The notes beneath the pieces are model-generated. The model was given only the letters and a program-made list of their open reading frames with translations. It had not been told where the DNA came from and did no database searches. The position numbers and the translations under genes were made by a program. A stretch of DNA of 64,000 bases, taken from the NCBI GenBank assembly GCA_000499405.2, contig HG738137.1, positions 4,092,001-4,156,000 of the forward strand, read 5' to 3'. The DNA is from Onchocerca volvulus (Eukaryota > Nematoda > Chromadorea > Rhabditida > Onchocercidae). Below, one piece after another: positions 22,849 through 40,938 of this stretch; position 1 is the stretch's first letter, and each line of letters starts with the position of its first letter.

Positions 22849-25475
22849 ATGATTGCTGGGGACGACACTCTCAATGATTCCGAGGATATCGCTTCATTGA
22901 AGGTAATTCGCTTGCAAAGCTTTCTATTTTTCCATTCAGAGTGTTCCATTGAAACGAAGTGTTTTCATTTTTACTTTTCAAAAAGCAGCAAAGCTTATAT
23001 CATAAGTTTATAATCTGTTGCTGATGTTGCTAAATGAATCTGAGCTCTAAATTGATTATGTCAAATTCCTTACTTCCAAAAACAGCATATGAAACACTCA
23101 GAAATTCATTTTTCATATTCACTAATATTAGTGGAAAAGACTTTTATTTATGTTCTTGTTTTTATTTCCCTTTCTTTCATATCTTTTTGTGACATTTTTT
23201 GGTAGATATTTATTTATTCAGGATACAGATGGTATGACGGCAGTCGATTTACATCTGGATGATGATTCACCCCAGCCTAGCGTGCCTGCTAAGCTTTCGT
23301 TTACGGATAATGTAGATGTAAATGATCCATCTGCGCCTTCATCATATTATTCAGAATCGCAGATTGAAATTGTCATCAAAGAATTCGAGAAGAAAGGAGA
23401 AGGGATGGGCGCTTATATTGTCTATAAAATTGTGACAACAGTAAGTATGAACTTTTCTCATTTAGAATTGAAAATTAGCCGACTCGAAATATTTATGTAT
23501 TTAATTTAATCGATATTCTTTGCTGCTTTCAGACGCAGAACATGCAAGGTTACAGAGATCAGGAATATGTTGTCTGGAGGCGATTCAGTGATTTTCTCGG
23601 CCTTCATGAAAAATTAATGGAAAAATATTTTTACAAAGGTTATTTAGTGCCGGCAGCACCTGAGAAAAGCATCGCTGCTTTTACACGAACAAAAATGAAT
23701 GCATCCACAGACGATAATACTAATAAGTTAGTTAATTTTGAAATAAAATATGAAATATTATAGTAAAAATATGGGGTGCGAATCTTAAATTCTGCTTTCT
23801 GAGAGCACTTTTTCAGTGAATTTGCTGAACGTCGAGCTAGAGGTCTTCAAAGATTCTGCATGCGCATAGCACGCCATCCAAAATTGATGTTCGATTGTGA
23901 CTTTCGTGATTTTTTAACAATGACTGCTTCGTTACCTAAAGCTAATTCAACTGTGGCTCTAAGTGGTGCTGGAGTTAAGCGAATGTTCAAAACTGTTGGT
24001 GATGTTTTTTCAAAAATGGCTTTTCATATGGACGAAAATGATCGTTGGTTTGAAGCTGCACAACAGCAAGTAATATTTTGTTCTTAGCACTTTCTCTTAA
24101 TGATTTTCAAGAAAAGATTCGAATTGTTTTGAGTTCTGTTTTATTTTATCTCTGGTTTATTTGATTGCCTTTTCCTCATCTCATGATTTTGTTTTCTTTT
24201 TGTGGCTCGTTATCGCTCGTCATTAATTGATCGTTTTAGATGGAAGATATGGAACAGAACTTGAATAAATTGCTTCGAGCAGTTGAATCGTTAAGTTCAT
24301 ACCGTCGTGAATTAATTTCTGGAACAGATTCGTTTTCAAAAGCACTTTCAATGCTTTCCTCATGCGAGGAAAATACAAGTCTTGCACGATGTTTGTCACA
24401 TTTAACCGAAACATATGAAAATATTGATCAGTTGCATGGCATTCAGTCAGATAAAGATTGTGCACTGCTTGCTGAAGGAATCAGTGAACAACTGCAAATC
24501 ATCTATACGCTAAAAGTACGTTGTTCATTAGCTTTAAACAACTTTTAAACTTGATAGTTACTGAATTGAAGCTGACTGATAAAACTTTCGCCAAGTTTAA
24601 CAGTGAGTATAAGAAGATTAATTTCGCCATTTTTCCATCCTTGATTACTGCAGTTTATTTAGTATCCTTCGATAATCTAACCATCTTCTGTGATATGGCT
24701 TTTCTAAATGTCTTCATTATTTTATTTCCACCACTTTTATAAGTAATCATTGGTGTGACTCTTCACAGAAGCTACCTACCTGACTTGTATTTCATAAAGA
24801 GATTTTCAGGAACTTTTTTTTGAACGTGTTAAAATTTGGCAGAATTGGCAAGCTGCTCAACAAAATCTTACCAGAAAACGAGAAATGAAAGCACGTTATG
24901 AACTTTCCGGGCGAACTGATAAGGCTAATCAAATCGTAGAGGAACTCAACAGCGTATGTTTCTTCTTCCATGATAGCCATTTTTATGACTGCCACTATTT
25001 TTATGTTTCTTATCGTTTTGGTTTAAAAATGAATAGATTGTAGAATGCATAATTAGCTTGACTGAAGAGTGCAAATGGTTCCATAATTGGTTTTTTGAGC
25101 ATTCCTTAGAAATCCCCCATACCATATTCGAAGTGAAATGAGGATACTATGAAGTGAAATGTGACTGCACATCGAAAAGAAACATGTCGAGATGGTGAAC
25201 ACTCAGATAATCCTAATTGTATCTCTTTAATTTTTTATTTCGTACTATTTCATTATCAAATCTAGGCGGAGAAAGCAGTTGATGAAGTGGAAAAAGAATT
25301 TTCTGAAGTGAGCAAAATTATTCGCGAAGAATATGAAATGTTCTTGATGGGACGTAAAAATGACATGAACAATATGTTTAAACAATATCTTCAAGAACTT
25401 CTTGAAACGCAGCAACAGCTCCTCAAATACTGGGAAACTTTTGCACCAGAAACACAGTCTATCGAAACGGCCTAA
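22849..25475 (+). CDS. snx-1: Sorting nexin SNX1/SNX2 type (PX-BAR retromer subunit)
   Basis: SNX1/2 proteins bind PI3P through a PX domain, dimerise by a BAR domain and tubulate endosomes for retromer-dependent recycling. Seven exons (22849-22902, 23222-23440, 23533-23726, 23817-24069, 24240-24515, 24810-24953, 25266-25475) sum to 1350 bases, 449 residues, all phases matching. The PX domain covers about residues 55-190: IVYKIVTT, QEYVVWRRFSDFLGLHEKL, PAAPEKS and the RRARGLQRFCMRIARHP segment. The BAR part runs from about 220 to the end (ERVKIWQNWQAAQQNLTRKR, the EKEFSEVSKIIREEYEMFL helix and QQQLLKYWETFAPE). The acidic N-terminal leader is short compared with vertebrate SNX1. The start is chosen over an ATG at 22819 that opens a closed frame. 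Confidence 0.93.
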
Positions 25476-26256
25476 TTTTTTGAGAAATATGGACATATAG
25501 ACCTTTTTCAATCTGTGATATTTTCATGCTTGTATGTCAAATTAGTGTAATAAATAAAACATGAATTCTGAGATGATTTAACTACAATGAAATCACCTCT
25601 CAAAAATCATATTTTGGATATATAAATATTTTTAAAAAGGAAGGAGAGTACCAACAAACAAGAGAATGAGGTAGAAGGAGGTTATGATTTAATAGCTCTG
25701 TAGATAAGAAGAACAGGAAATCTTTCTCGAGCAATTATTCTGAAAAAGAAGTCTTCGAGAATATTTATAAATGTAATTTCCAATGCATATTTGGTGAGTT
25801 TTGCATATATGATTACTCTAATCTAGCGTTATGACAAACGACAAATGAAAGAGGTGTATGTCATGTAACAAAAAAGTAAGCCGTTCGGAGAATAACATTC
25901 AGACTTCAATACATATCTACTTTGTTTTTAAAAATACTGTGTAAGAATTCATTTATTAGCTTTCTATTAAATAACTGAAATTCTAATCAAGTATGATTGA
26001 GCAAAACATCCTTAAAATATAGACATGTAAAATTTTATGACTTCAATGCCTTAATATTTGCAAAGCAAAAAAGAAAAGATGCAGTGAGAAATAAGCTAAG
26101 TATCGCAGGGCTAGTATTTCTCTGAAAAATCATAAGCATCACTGAAATTTAAGGAAGAGACATGGGGAAATTTTTCTTACCAGGATCAATATTTTCAAAG
26201 GAAGAACAAAAAGGATTTTGTAATTGCATTTGTAATTAAAAAATATCAGACTCAAC
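25476..26256. other. Convergent intergenic region
   Basis: AT-rich sequence between the stop codons of SNX1/2 (plus) and the alpha-mannosidase (minus), holding both 3' UTRs. No gene was seen. A polyadenylation signal for SNX1/2 is listed separately. Confidence 0.6.
25549..25558 (+). terminator. Polyadenylation signals for SNX1/2
   Basis: Two overlapping AATAAA hexamers (25549-25554 and 25553-25558) lie about 75 bases after the SNX1/2 stop, a normal distance for a nematode 3' UTR. Confidence 0.6.
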
Positions 26257-31574
<5,318 letters not shown>

Positions 31575-33192
31575 ACTCCATCAGCTCTGAAAATTTAATT
31601 TCCTGAAAGCTAGGAAACTTTGTTGAAGCAACAACAAGACTCCAGTTCTTTTTTTTTTTTTTTTTTGCGTCAATATTTTATTCCACAGACGGTACAAAAA
31701 ACGAATGGATGAAATGACAGGATAGCCATCATAACGATATCTTCGCAAGGGATGATGCTCGGACAGTTGTGTCATTAATAACATTTAATTGCATTTAATG
31801 CTTTTATGCTCCATTTTCTATTCTTTTCATATGGCAGAAACACAAAAACACTGAAATTGCATTGTTATAGAAGGATATTCTTTGATTTTATGCAGCGCGT
31901 CAGTTGATTTGTATGAGTACATCAGGATGGACATTCTCTCTTACCTTTCCATTGCAAGAACTTAGAAACTTCTCCATGTTACCATTGTCCAATGATATCA
32001 AAAGTAATAAATAGTTCCCATTTATGTGATACTGATCATTAGCAACTGCATAACAGTAAATCAGCCCTCATTTATTCTTCCATTTAATGCCTTTTATAAG
32101 TAGTGATAACTTTGAAATGTTCTTTATCCAAGGATGTTTCCTATCAATGTCACATGAACAGGCCAAGTTCCGGCTCTCTGCTCAGCTTATGTCTACAGAG
32201 ATATGAACAATAAATGGAAAAAGAAAAGAGAGAGGAAAGAGAAGATATCAATATTTGTAATCCCATCCATTCACATCTCAATAGATAAGCATTCTTTGTA
32301 CGTGAAGAAATCTCACCTGAAGGCGTCCCGTATATGAATTGTTGCAATCAGCTCCACGTTTATTGCACTTTCCCGGCTGATTTGAATATTATGCGACTAG
32401 ACTGCTTACTGTGTGGAATTTACCAATCTTCGGTCCCTTCGTATTCAAGCAACTGCACTCGTCATTACAGTTAACAGTATGCATGGCTCTTTCAATAAAG
32501 ATCAGCTGTCATCACTGTCGGAAAATTGCAAATAATGACTGATCCATTCAAAGGCATCATGGCCTGTGAACGTGTAGTAGGGCCGCGTTTGATTAAGTTG
32601 TGAAGGAATGAGGGGCACATCTGGGATGCTTGCAGATAGGAATCTTCAGACATCACTCGGTCTTTGACGGGGATTCAGGAATTGTTGTGCAGGAATGAGT
32701 AGGTGTTCTGCTTGGTCTATTATTAGGATATGTGGATGTACCGTTATAATGATTTGATGTTGTGTTTAGGTGCCATGACAATTTGGCATTATGCTTGCTC
32801 TGATCCTATATCTAGATGTCCATTCAAGACATTCATATTTGTTTGAGTCGATTTTTCTGAATTATTAAATTAATTCATTTAATACTGTATTTATTTTCTG
32901 AACGTTATTAAATTATTCACATTTTTAAGCATGAAAAGATCATTATAAGTTTCGTAACAAATGAACTGCTAGCATATTTAGTTAAAAAACTTTTAGTAAT
33001 GTATATGTCATTAGCAATACTGATCTTGATGAGCATTCCTTGAATAAACTATTGTGTTGATTTTGAGAAATGAATCATGAAATGTTTATAAATAAAATCT
33101 TCAAAGAAATTTTTACAAAAATCTACAAAAAATCTATTCAGAAAAGTGACTTCATATACACAATTATATACAATCATATCTTACCATATTTA
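31575..33192. other. Intergenic, mannosidase 5' flank
   Basis: About 1.6 kb between the mannosidase start and the stop of the CTDSPL2-like gene, both minus strand. It has a T18 run near 31650 and less AT-rich DNA at 32340-32800. Open frames of about 65 codons at 31581-31784 and 32150-32347 show no family features. It should contain the mannosidase promoter. Confidence 0.5.
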
Positions 33193-36100
33193 TCACACTA
33201 TATCACAATATGGGAGGGGAGGCAGTAAGTCACGTATTCGATACCTTGCTCGTAATATATGACGCACATCGTTTTTCTAAAAAATCTTGGATTTTCTTAG
33301 CAAAATGTCAAACACTTTAACAATTCTTCGTTTTTCTTATATGGCACCCAGACATATTTCCTTAGTAAATAAAATAAAATAAATTAAAATATACTTATTT
33401 TTTATATTCTTTAAATAACATGTAATATAAGCCATCATATTTTTCAGTCAAAAGCATGCCATCTTAGGATAAATCTAAATTTGCTACCTGATTGGTAATT
33501 TGTTCCAGAAACGGTATTAGTTTTAATAATTCCTGGTCGTCTTGTTGGAAAAACCAACTTTCGATAGGTATACCGTTATCAATTTGATACGCAAATGATT
33601 GTAAAGAATTGTCGATAATTATTGTTTTCGAGAGGTCCCTACCCAGAATGGTCAAATCTTTGATATAATTTCCGTATACGAATACACAGTGCTCTCGGAA
33701 GAGTCGATGACGTATTAATCGCTTTCCAGGATCGAGCAGATTCTGCAAAAATATTAGTAGTAATTTGTTCACTAACTTACGGCAAGCATAAGATTTTACA
33801 AATATAACTTGAAATAATTTATACTCAATTTGAAATATTCCTTATTCGTATGATTTTTTTTTTTTCTAATGGGTAATTCACTCTGTATTATCTATTAAGA
33901 ACAATTGAATATTGATAGAAATTTTTTCATCTCTACTAGTCTCATTTGCAGCTAATCACCTAATGCTTATTACGAATCACCAGTATACTGTCAATCCTGA
34001 AGATATTTCAATTCCTTGTTTTTCTTTCCTCTTGATAATATCAAGTTTCATTTGTGTTTTGAGGGTTAAAGTTGCGGCGCTATGGTACAAAACTTTTATT
34101 AGGCTTCAAAATTTTTATGATTTGAATATTTTTTAGTTCTTTCGAACCCAGAAAAAGAACTCAAAACTATGAAGTAGTTACACATTGTTTTAAAATCTTG
34201 AATAATTCACCAAAAGTTTATCAGCATAAACACGTTTGCTTGCTGTGAATAAGATGATTTCAAAGGACCGTGACAATCGTTCCAAAAATTCTTGCAGGTG
34301 TGGCCTTACACGAACATAAACCTTCAATATAGCATAAAGAATTCAAAATTTTGAAATTTAGTGAATGTAACACTCATTTAAATTAAAATATAATACTTAT
34401 AACACTGAAGTTTAAATGTAACACAGTTTTTGAGGACTTAAATTTTCTTCAAAGTCATTATCTGTTATTACTGAATATCAATATTTATGATTGGTTATAA
34501 TTTTGCATTATTATTGGTAATAATTATTTTGCCTTTTGGTGTATTTAGTCTCCAGAATTTGCTATATTTCTTGTAGTTAATATTCGTAATGTGATGTTTT
34601 TTTTAGTTCATTAATATGTGCATATTAATGAATCAAATAAAGCGAGTAATAAGATGTATTAGCCCTTTCTGTCAAAAATATCAACAGTGAATGTGGTGAC
34701 TGAATGCACCTAAATATTTGCAAGTTGCAAAATAATATTACAGTCGTAATCTTAATGGAGATATGTTCCACAAGCATAACCATCTGAATATATTATCCAG
34801 TAATGATTTCATTCGTTGTTACTTTGCATTTACAAAAATTAAAAAGTTTTGATATTTAATTACTTATATTTATGCCCTTTCATATTGCGCAACTCTCATC
34901 AGATACTTTATGCATTTCTTCCTCTATCACAAAAGAAAAAAATACGGTCTTCCAATATTTTTGTGCATATTTTAATGTAAATTTTATAGCTGAGTCCTAT
35001 AGACCGTTTTGAAGTAAGAATTATATTTGAATGTAGTTGTAACTATTTATTTATTTGAGAAGTTTAAGATAAAAAATGGTACAAGAATGTTTTATCTGTT
35101 TCTAAAATGTTTAGATTTGTATAGCTAATTTAATGAGTAATGATAAAAATGCTTTTACTTACCTGATACGTATTTTCTTGAAAATGCACCGGAAATGATA
35201 AAGAAGCATCGGGTAATTCGGTTAAACTGCAATGCACCAGTGTCTCATCCTGCAGTACATTATTTTTCCATAATTTAGATGTTGTTTGCCGCTGCTTATA
35301 AATTTATTGTTGTCGATCGTTTGTTCTCAAGAAATTTGTACCAGAAAATCGCAATATTAAAAAATAATGTTTTGGAGATGTTATATAAATTTCGTCAAAT
35401 TTTGAATTGTATATTATAGAGTACAGTCACAAAATTTATTGAGCAGTAAAATTTCAGGAACTGACCAAATCGAGAACTAGAGAAAATTCTGGCGTTGAAC
35501 GTGTCCGAAGTGGTAGCGCTGGACATCGATAACGCATTTCGTCACTAAGTGGCGGTAAGTGTCGTAATAAAAATATTCTGTAAAGTAACAATCTTATTAT
35601 CGAGATGAGTCCCGAAAATAATTGGTTCGATTTAAATTTTTCTTTATAAATCATAGAAAATAAAACTTTTCCCATAGAATTTATCTACGAGATGAGAATT
35701 TTTAAACTGGCTTAATATCGAAATCAAAAGAAATATATAGCTTCACCTATTGGTTTCGAACTTCTACCTTTCCCCCCTCCCTTATAGAAAGATTAGAACT
35801 AGAACTACTGCGCCAAAAATATGGGGATATTAAAAATAGTAACACGAAATTTCTCCCGATAATGCTGCATAAGTTGATTATAATGCATCAAAAAGTTTTT
35901 TTCCCTTTTTTTTTTTTTTTTTTTTAGGAATTCAATTCATATTTATGTGTAAAATATTATGAAAGAGATAATCGTAGACAACAGTAGACGATAACATTTT
36001 GGATGCATCGCCAGCTACGCGTAAAATAAAATGATATTTGAATGTAAAAAACGAGCAAAAAAGAAAATAAACTAATTAGTCTCAATAAATAAGATGGAAG

Positions 36101-36404
36101 ATGAATAACTGCCGTAAAAGTTGTTTGCTCTTACGTCTTTTGCCGAATGGATTACATCAATAAATGGCTGGACAATGATAAAAATGATAAAAGTAAGAAC
36201 TCACGAGTCGGCATCGATGACTGGATAAACATGTCGAAATGCCTCAGTTTCAGGAGTGCTGCAAATAATTGGTGTATCAGTTACATCATCCTGTTGCTGT
36301 TCGTTTGTACTGATGATGGAGTAATCTCGGCGCAGCTCCTCCGAGGAGGAACTTCTCCTCTTCCGTCCTTCTTTCGAATTCAGCAAAGCTCTTATGTTAG
36401 CTAT
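33193..36404 (-). CDS. ctdspl2: CTDSPL2-like CTD small phosphatase (5' end not found)
   Basis: These HAD-family phosphatases dephosphorylate serine/threonine on targets such as Smads and the Pol II CTD. The first identified exon (36404-36206) is serine-rich and charged ([18 protein letters not shown]). The next (about 35581-35465) has [19 protein letters not shown], the segment just before the catalytic site in CTDSPL2. The catalytic DLDET motif is split by an intron: DL is followed by [19 protein letters not shown] (35250-35160). Then [15 protein letters not shown] with [14 protein letters not shown] (34320-34208), [10 protein letters not shown] with [14 protein letters not shown] and [18 protein letters not shown] (33742-33484), and a last exon from about 33276 ending [12 protein letters not shown] before TGA at 33193. 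No start codon lies in the first exon, so at least one upstream exon remains unidentified between 36405 and 37492. Confidence 0.88.
35752..35815 (-). pseudogene. tRNA-like relic (A and B box) in CTDSPL2 intron region
   Basis: On the minus strand TGGCGCAGTAGTT (35815-35803) fits a Pol III A box and AAGTTCGAAACC (35763-35752) fits a B box and T loop, about 40 bases apart as in a tRNA. The T stem and acceptor stem do not pair well, so it is at best a decayed tRNA or a tRNA-derived SINE fragment. It sits in the intron between the exons at 35581 and 36206. Confidence 0.35.
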
Positions 36405-37492
36405 CTGAAATTACCAGTCTTTTATCATCGTTGATATCACTGACAAACATGAGCAGAATAGTATACTAATGATGATATGATAGCATAACAAGTTACTAGT
36501 GAACAACGATAACGATGACCTCCTATATTTTCCTGCATAAATTACGAGGGAGGACAGATCGCAAAAGAGGAAGTAAAAAATAGCAAGTCTCGAACATCTG
36601 CACCAACGCAAAAAGTTACACTAGAGAGAAGGGGCTGTTGCTGCAGCAGTCAGTCAGCTGGCTCGTGCAATCGCCAAGCAGGCAGTAATAGCGGCAGCAT
36701 CAGTCATCCATCGATCGATTGATGTATATACATAATATGCTATATTGTTGCCTCTACTACCCATCAAACATTGGCGATCGATCCAGTACCTATTGATCGA
36801 TCGATCGATCGACCCTAAGAAATATGACTGGCTGCACTTGCATATTATTTCTTTCATGTTTACCACATATATGTATGTATCCTTGCAGCCTGCATGCTTA
36901 CTTGTCTGCATGTTTGGCAATTGGCAGTATTGCTCTGGTCGGCATCCCTTCATCCTGTCTCATCCTTTGTCGCCTCCTCGTCACTTTGTCAGTGTCACTC
37001 TTCAGTTGGTATGCTCCCTTTGCCGCCTCTACTAATACGCTATTCTCTCTACAAAAAAGCTAAGATTGAATGAATGCTCAAATCTTCCGAAAAATTTATT
37101 GATAGTTGCTGGAAATATTAATACTTCATTTCTAAATCATCTTAATGAACAATATTCATGATATCAGAATTCAGCACAAAAAAAGAGAACTGACATATTC
37201 GTCGAATGTGATCAATTAGATTTCATAGTGGTACAGATCTGTATTTCATAATTAGAAATATTAATGGGAGTGCGATATTATACAAGCTGGGAAATCTTGA
37301 TGTGTTTCTGTTAACTTGATTTAGTTTATCTATGTAGATCGTGCTGAGCTTTATTTGGAGCGCAGAGATGACCTTTTTGCTGTGCTCGAATCGCAGCGTT
37401 GAAAAAACCTAGCAAGAAAAATTATATTATTGGATTGACTGTCCATTTTTTACTCTTTTTCTTTAGCTTGATGAACGAAATTTGATTTGAAG
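36405..37492. promoter_or_regulatory. Divergent promoter region (CTDSPL2-like / CDC6) with GATC repeats
   Basis: About 1.1 kb between the first found exon of the CTDSPL2-like gene and the CDC6 start. It should contain both promoters and the missing first exon of the former. It carries (GATC)n repeats at 36794-36812 with smaller clusters at 36710-36720 and 36775-36782, and less AT-rich DNA at 36600-37030. No further gene was recognised. Confidence 0.5.
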
Positions 37493-38681
37493 ATGGTGAA
37501 AAGAAGAAAAAGATCCAATGCATTCGAACAATTCTCAGGCGATAGTAAACGCTTCAGGAACGAATCAATACTGCATCAAGATGATACCGAAAATTCAGTT
37601 CCTGAGAATAGTAAGCGTCATATTCCAACGAGTCTCAATATTCTAACAATTTTCAAATATTCAAAAACTATGCCAGACTCTCATGTTAAATTGCCTGATA
37701 TGAATTTTAAAATTGTTTCAGAGCCATTATACGGTCGAGAAAAAGAAGTGGCTTTGTTAGAAAAGCCTCTCCATGAAGGCATAGTCAATCGGTCTCCTGC
37801 ATCAATCTTTGTATCCGGACCACCAGGCACTGGTAAAACCTTGGCTGTCAAGACGGTCTTGCAGCATATGTTGTCACAACACAAGTGAGTTATCATTGCC
37901 ACAATTTTAATGCAATTCTTCTGGATATTTCTCTTGTTCACGTAATATATCTCTTTTGGTGCTCATGGAGTTTTTATCTGCATTGATTAATTTTTACTAT
38001 ACAAAGAAAAGTTACGCAAATTGAAGTGCTAAAAAAAAAATTTTTCCTGTCAATTTTAAAACTGGGTAATCTATCAATTACTATTTCTGTAATTAATATC
38101 ACAACATTACAAAGAACGGGATACAAATTATTACTTTACATTGATAATCAAATTCGATCGTTAGTTGGAAATGGAGACATTTCAATGCAGTCCCTTTTTC
38201 CGATCATAAACTTTTTCAGTGTTCATTCTATATATATTAACTGTGCTTCCGAAGATACTGAATGGGATATATTAACCGTTATGTTAAATAGTTATAATAA
38301 ATCCAGCAGAAGACCTCCTGGAAAAAAATTGATTACGGAATTCCACAAAGTGCTTGCGAAGATGAACAAACATACGTGAGCATCTTATGATTTGCAGAAT
38401 TTCTTATTATAAGCTTATGCATTTTGTATTTTTTTGAAAAAACAATATGTTCTGTTATATAAACTATTTCAATACTACTAATAAAAATACCGATTTCCAA
38501 TACGTCTCATGTTAGGTGCTAACATCAGCACTTTAATTAATTTTCAGTATTATCGTGCTCGATGAAATAGATTATATAAGACCGAAAGATCGTGGTTCTC
38601 TTTGTTCGATGTTTCAGTGGCCTTTCCTTTATGATAATGTTTCAGTTATCGGTAAGTGCCCAATCATAGTCTTCTAAACTG

Positions 38682-38719
<38 letters not shown>

Positions 38720-40421
38720 TACGAGCTGCTTAATCCATTATTCTTATTTAAAAATTGTAGTGTTTACATTCCGAAAACATCTTTAATTTAGCAATTTTTT
38801 TAAATGTAAAAGCTCATTTCCTGTTTAGTAAATTTATTTATCAAATAAATCAGAAAAATTATAAGACCGGAAAACTCCAGAACGTTATTTTGTTCTGATG
38901 CAGTAAAAAATTTTAGGTATCGCTAACACGTTAGATACGATGGAATTGCTGAAACATAAATTGAAATCTGTACCAGTGCTTATCGTTTTTGCTCCATACA
39001 CTGAAGTTCAATTACAACTTATATTGTCAAAGAAATTAGTAAGCATTGATAATAAATATAACCGCTATTTCCACTATATCCATTACCGAGAACAAAAAAC
39101 GCCTTTCCTGATTTACTTTACTATTCACACTTTCTATCAGGAATTACTTGGCATATATTTGAATCATAATTGTTAATTCTGATGACAATAGAGAGACAAT
39201 ATGTTCTTTAACATTAGTTGATATGCTTATATTTTTAATAGTGAATTGATGAAAAAATTGTAAAATTTTTGCGACTTTAGAGTCTTTAATTTTTTTTTTT
39301 TTGCATTTAAATGTCGTTTAATTTTTAGAAAAACAATAAAGATGGGGATGCAATCGAACTTTGCGCCCGAAAAGTAGCTGCAATAACAGGAGATGCGCGG
39401 AAAGCACTGCAAGTTGCGCGACGGTAGATATTTTTTTTTCAGTAAAATTTTTTTTAGGAATATCAGCAGTTTTAATTACTCCTTCACTCCTTTTGGTCTT
39501 TTCTGTAATAAACTGTCCTTCTGCTTTCTTTTTGCAATTTTAGTTCTTTGTCGATAGATTTATCAAATGGAAATACTTCTTGTCGAAATGTCTTTGGAAC
39601 TTTAACAAGTGTTTATGGTTCTCCGATGCTGCAGGCGAAAATACCGCTGCAGCAAAAGATACTTTTGGCAACGATGCTTCGTCTTGTTGGTGATAATTCC
39701 TCCACCACAGTTGAGAAAAGTTCGTGCAATTTTAAGTTTTTTTTTTTTTTCATATTACTTGCATAAAATACTTAGATGTAACTTTAGAATTAAATATTAA
39801 ATCAGTTAATATAACTCTGCCGAAATTTACATACAATCCCAAAAATCCGATTCATAGTGAACTGTTTTCGATATGATTGAAATATGCACATTAAAATTAA
39901 TCATTCCTGATCAACCTAGATTGATTTTTATACGAGAACCACTGTCTTATGGCCATCTCATATTCTTATGTTTTTCGAACTATGTTCGATCTTTTTTTAA
40001 GAGAGTGTTTCATCCATTATTCTTTCCTCATAATTGTATAACACAGTTAAATCTCATTAATATGATTAATATTTTCATTTACAAATTTTTTAATTTCATG
40101 ATAATGGAATGGATATTATCAGGATTATATTTTTCGTAATATCCTGTCAAATTATTGTTTTAAAAATGTACTGAAGATCTTTTCTATTTTAAAGGTTGTT
40201 TGCTATCGACTTATAAGAAACTTTGTGAGTTTCTATTACTACCAGCACTTGAAATGGATGAAATACATGAAGCATTATCATTGCTTGAATCACAATCAAT
40301 TTTGAAATTGAAATCTTCTTCATATCAATTGCTCGTTGATAAAGCAGCAGCCGGAAAATTAATCGCTGATTCTTCATTGATTTCACAAATTAATACAGCC
40401 CGTTTAACTGAAAAGTATTGA
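37493..40421 (+). CDS. cdc-6: CDC6, replication licensing AAA+ ATPase
   Basis: CDC6 binds ORC at origins and loads the MCM2-7 helicase in G1. Seven exons (37493-37884, 38220-38375, 38548-38651, 38917-39038, 39329-39423, 39544-39719, 40195-40421) sum to 1272 bases, 423 residues, with all phases matching. The N-terminus has a basic KRRKR stretch (possible nuclear signal). The AAA+ core shows YGREKEVALLE, Walker A SGPPGTGKT (about residue 110), INCASEDTEW, Walker B VLDEIDYI, sensor 1 GIANTLD, FAPYTEVQLQLIL and sensor 2 GDARKALQVARR. The C-terminal winged helix starts at PLQQKILLATMLRLV and ends TARLTEKY. The first ATG after a TTGAAG is used. It is followed on the same strand by NIP7 after 517 bases. 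Confidence 0.93.
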
Positions 40422-40938
40422 TTAATCTCTTTAGATGAAAAGTAATGGTATTTATGATTCAGAATGCTTGACTTCTCTTCTTGTCATGTCTTTCTTGTTA
40501 TTAAAATAATCATAGGTTTGTGAGTCACGATGTTTTGTAGTTTATCGAATTGGATATTGTGCAGTAGAAGTTTTTGAGCCATTAAGTTTTCACTGGATAT
40601 GTCCTCATCATTTTTGCCTTTAATTTTTCTGAGATCTCTTTTTATTCGTGCAATTAATTTCTGCTGTTATATTTTTCCTGTGCACTTTCCATGTTGAATT
40701 TTCAGATTGGTTTTATGAATAAATTGATTTGAATATGATGGCTTTGAGTTGGCCGAATCCATTGTGAAATGTGATTGGCCGTATCCATTATCACATATTA
40801 TTTTTATTGAACTAAACATTCAAAAGATTTCCACATCATTTAATCTTGATCGTCCTTGTTTTCAAAACTGTTCGAAAAATCAGTAGATGACGTCACCCCA
40901 GACATATTTTTTATGCATGAATTAAAGTAGTTTTCAGG
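40422..40938 (+). terminator. CDC6-NIP7 intercistronic region with polyadenylation signal
   Basis: The 517 bases hold no coding sequence. AATAAA occurs at 40718-40723, and TTTTCAG lies directly before the NIP7 ATG, where a spliced-leader acceptor would sit. This layout is compatible with an operon, or with two independent genes. No SL-specific signal can be proven by eye. Confidence 0.4.

Noticed and set aside
36654..37063. Overlapping open frames across the GATC repeats
   Set aside because: They arise from the palindromic GATC arrays and lie in the expected promoter; no domain seen.
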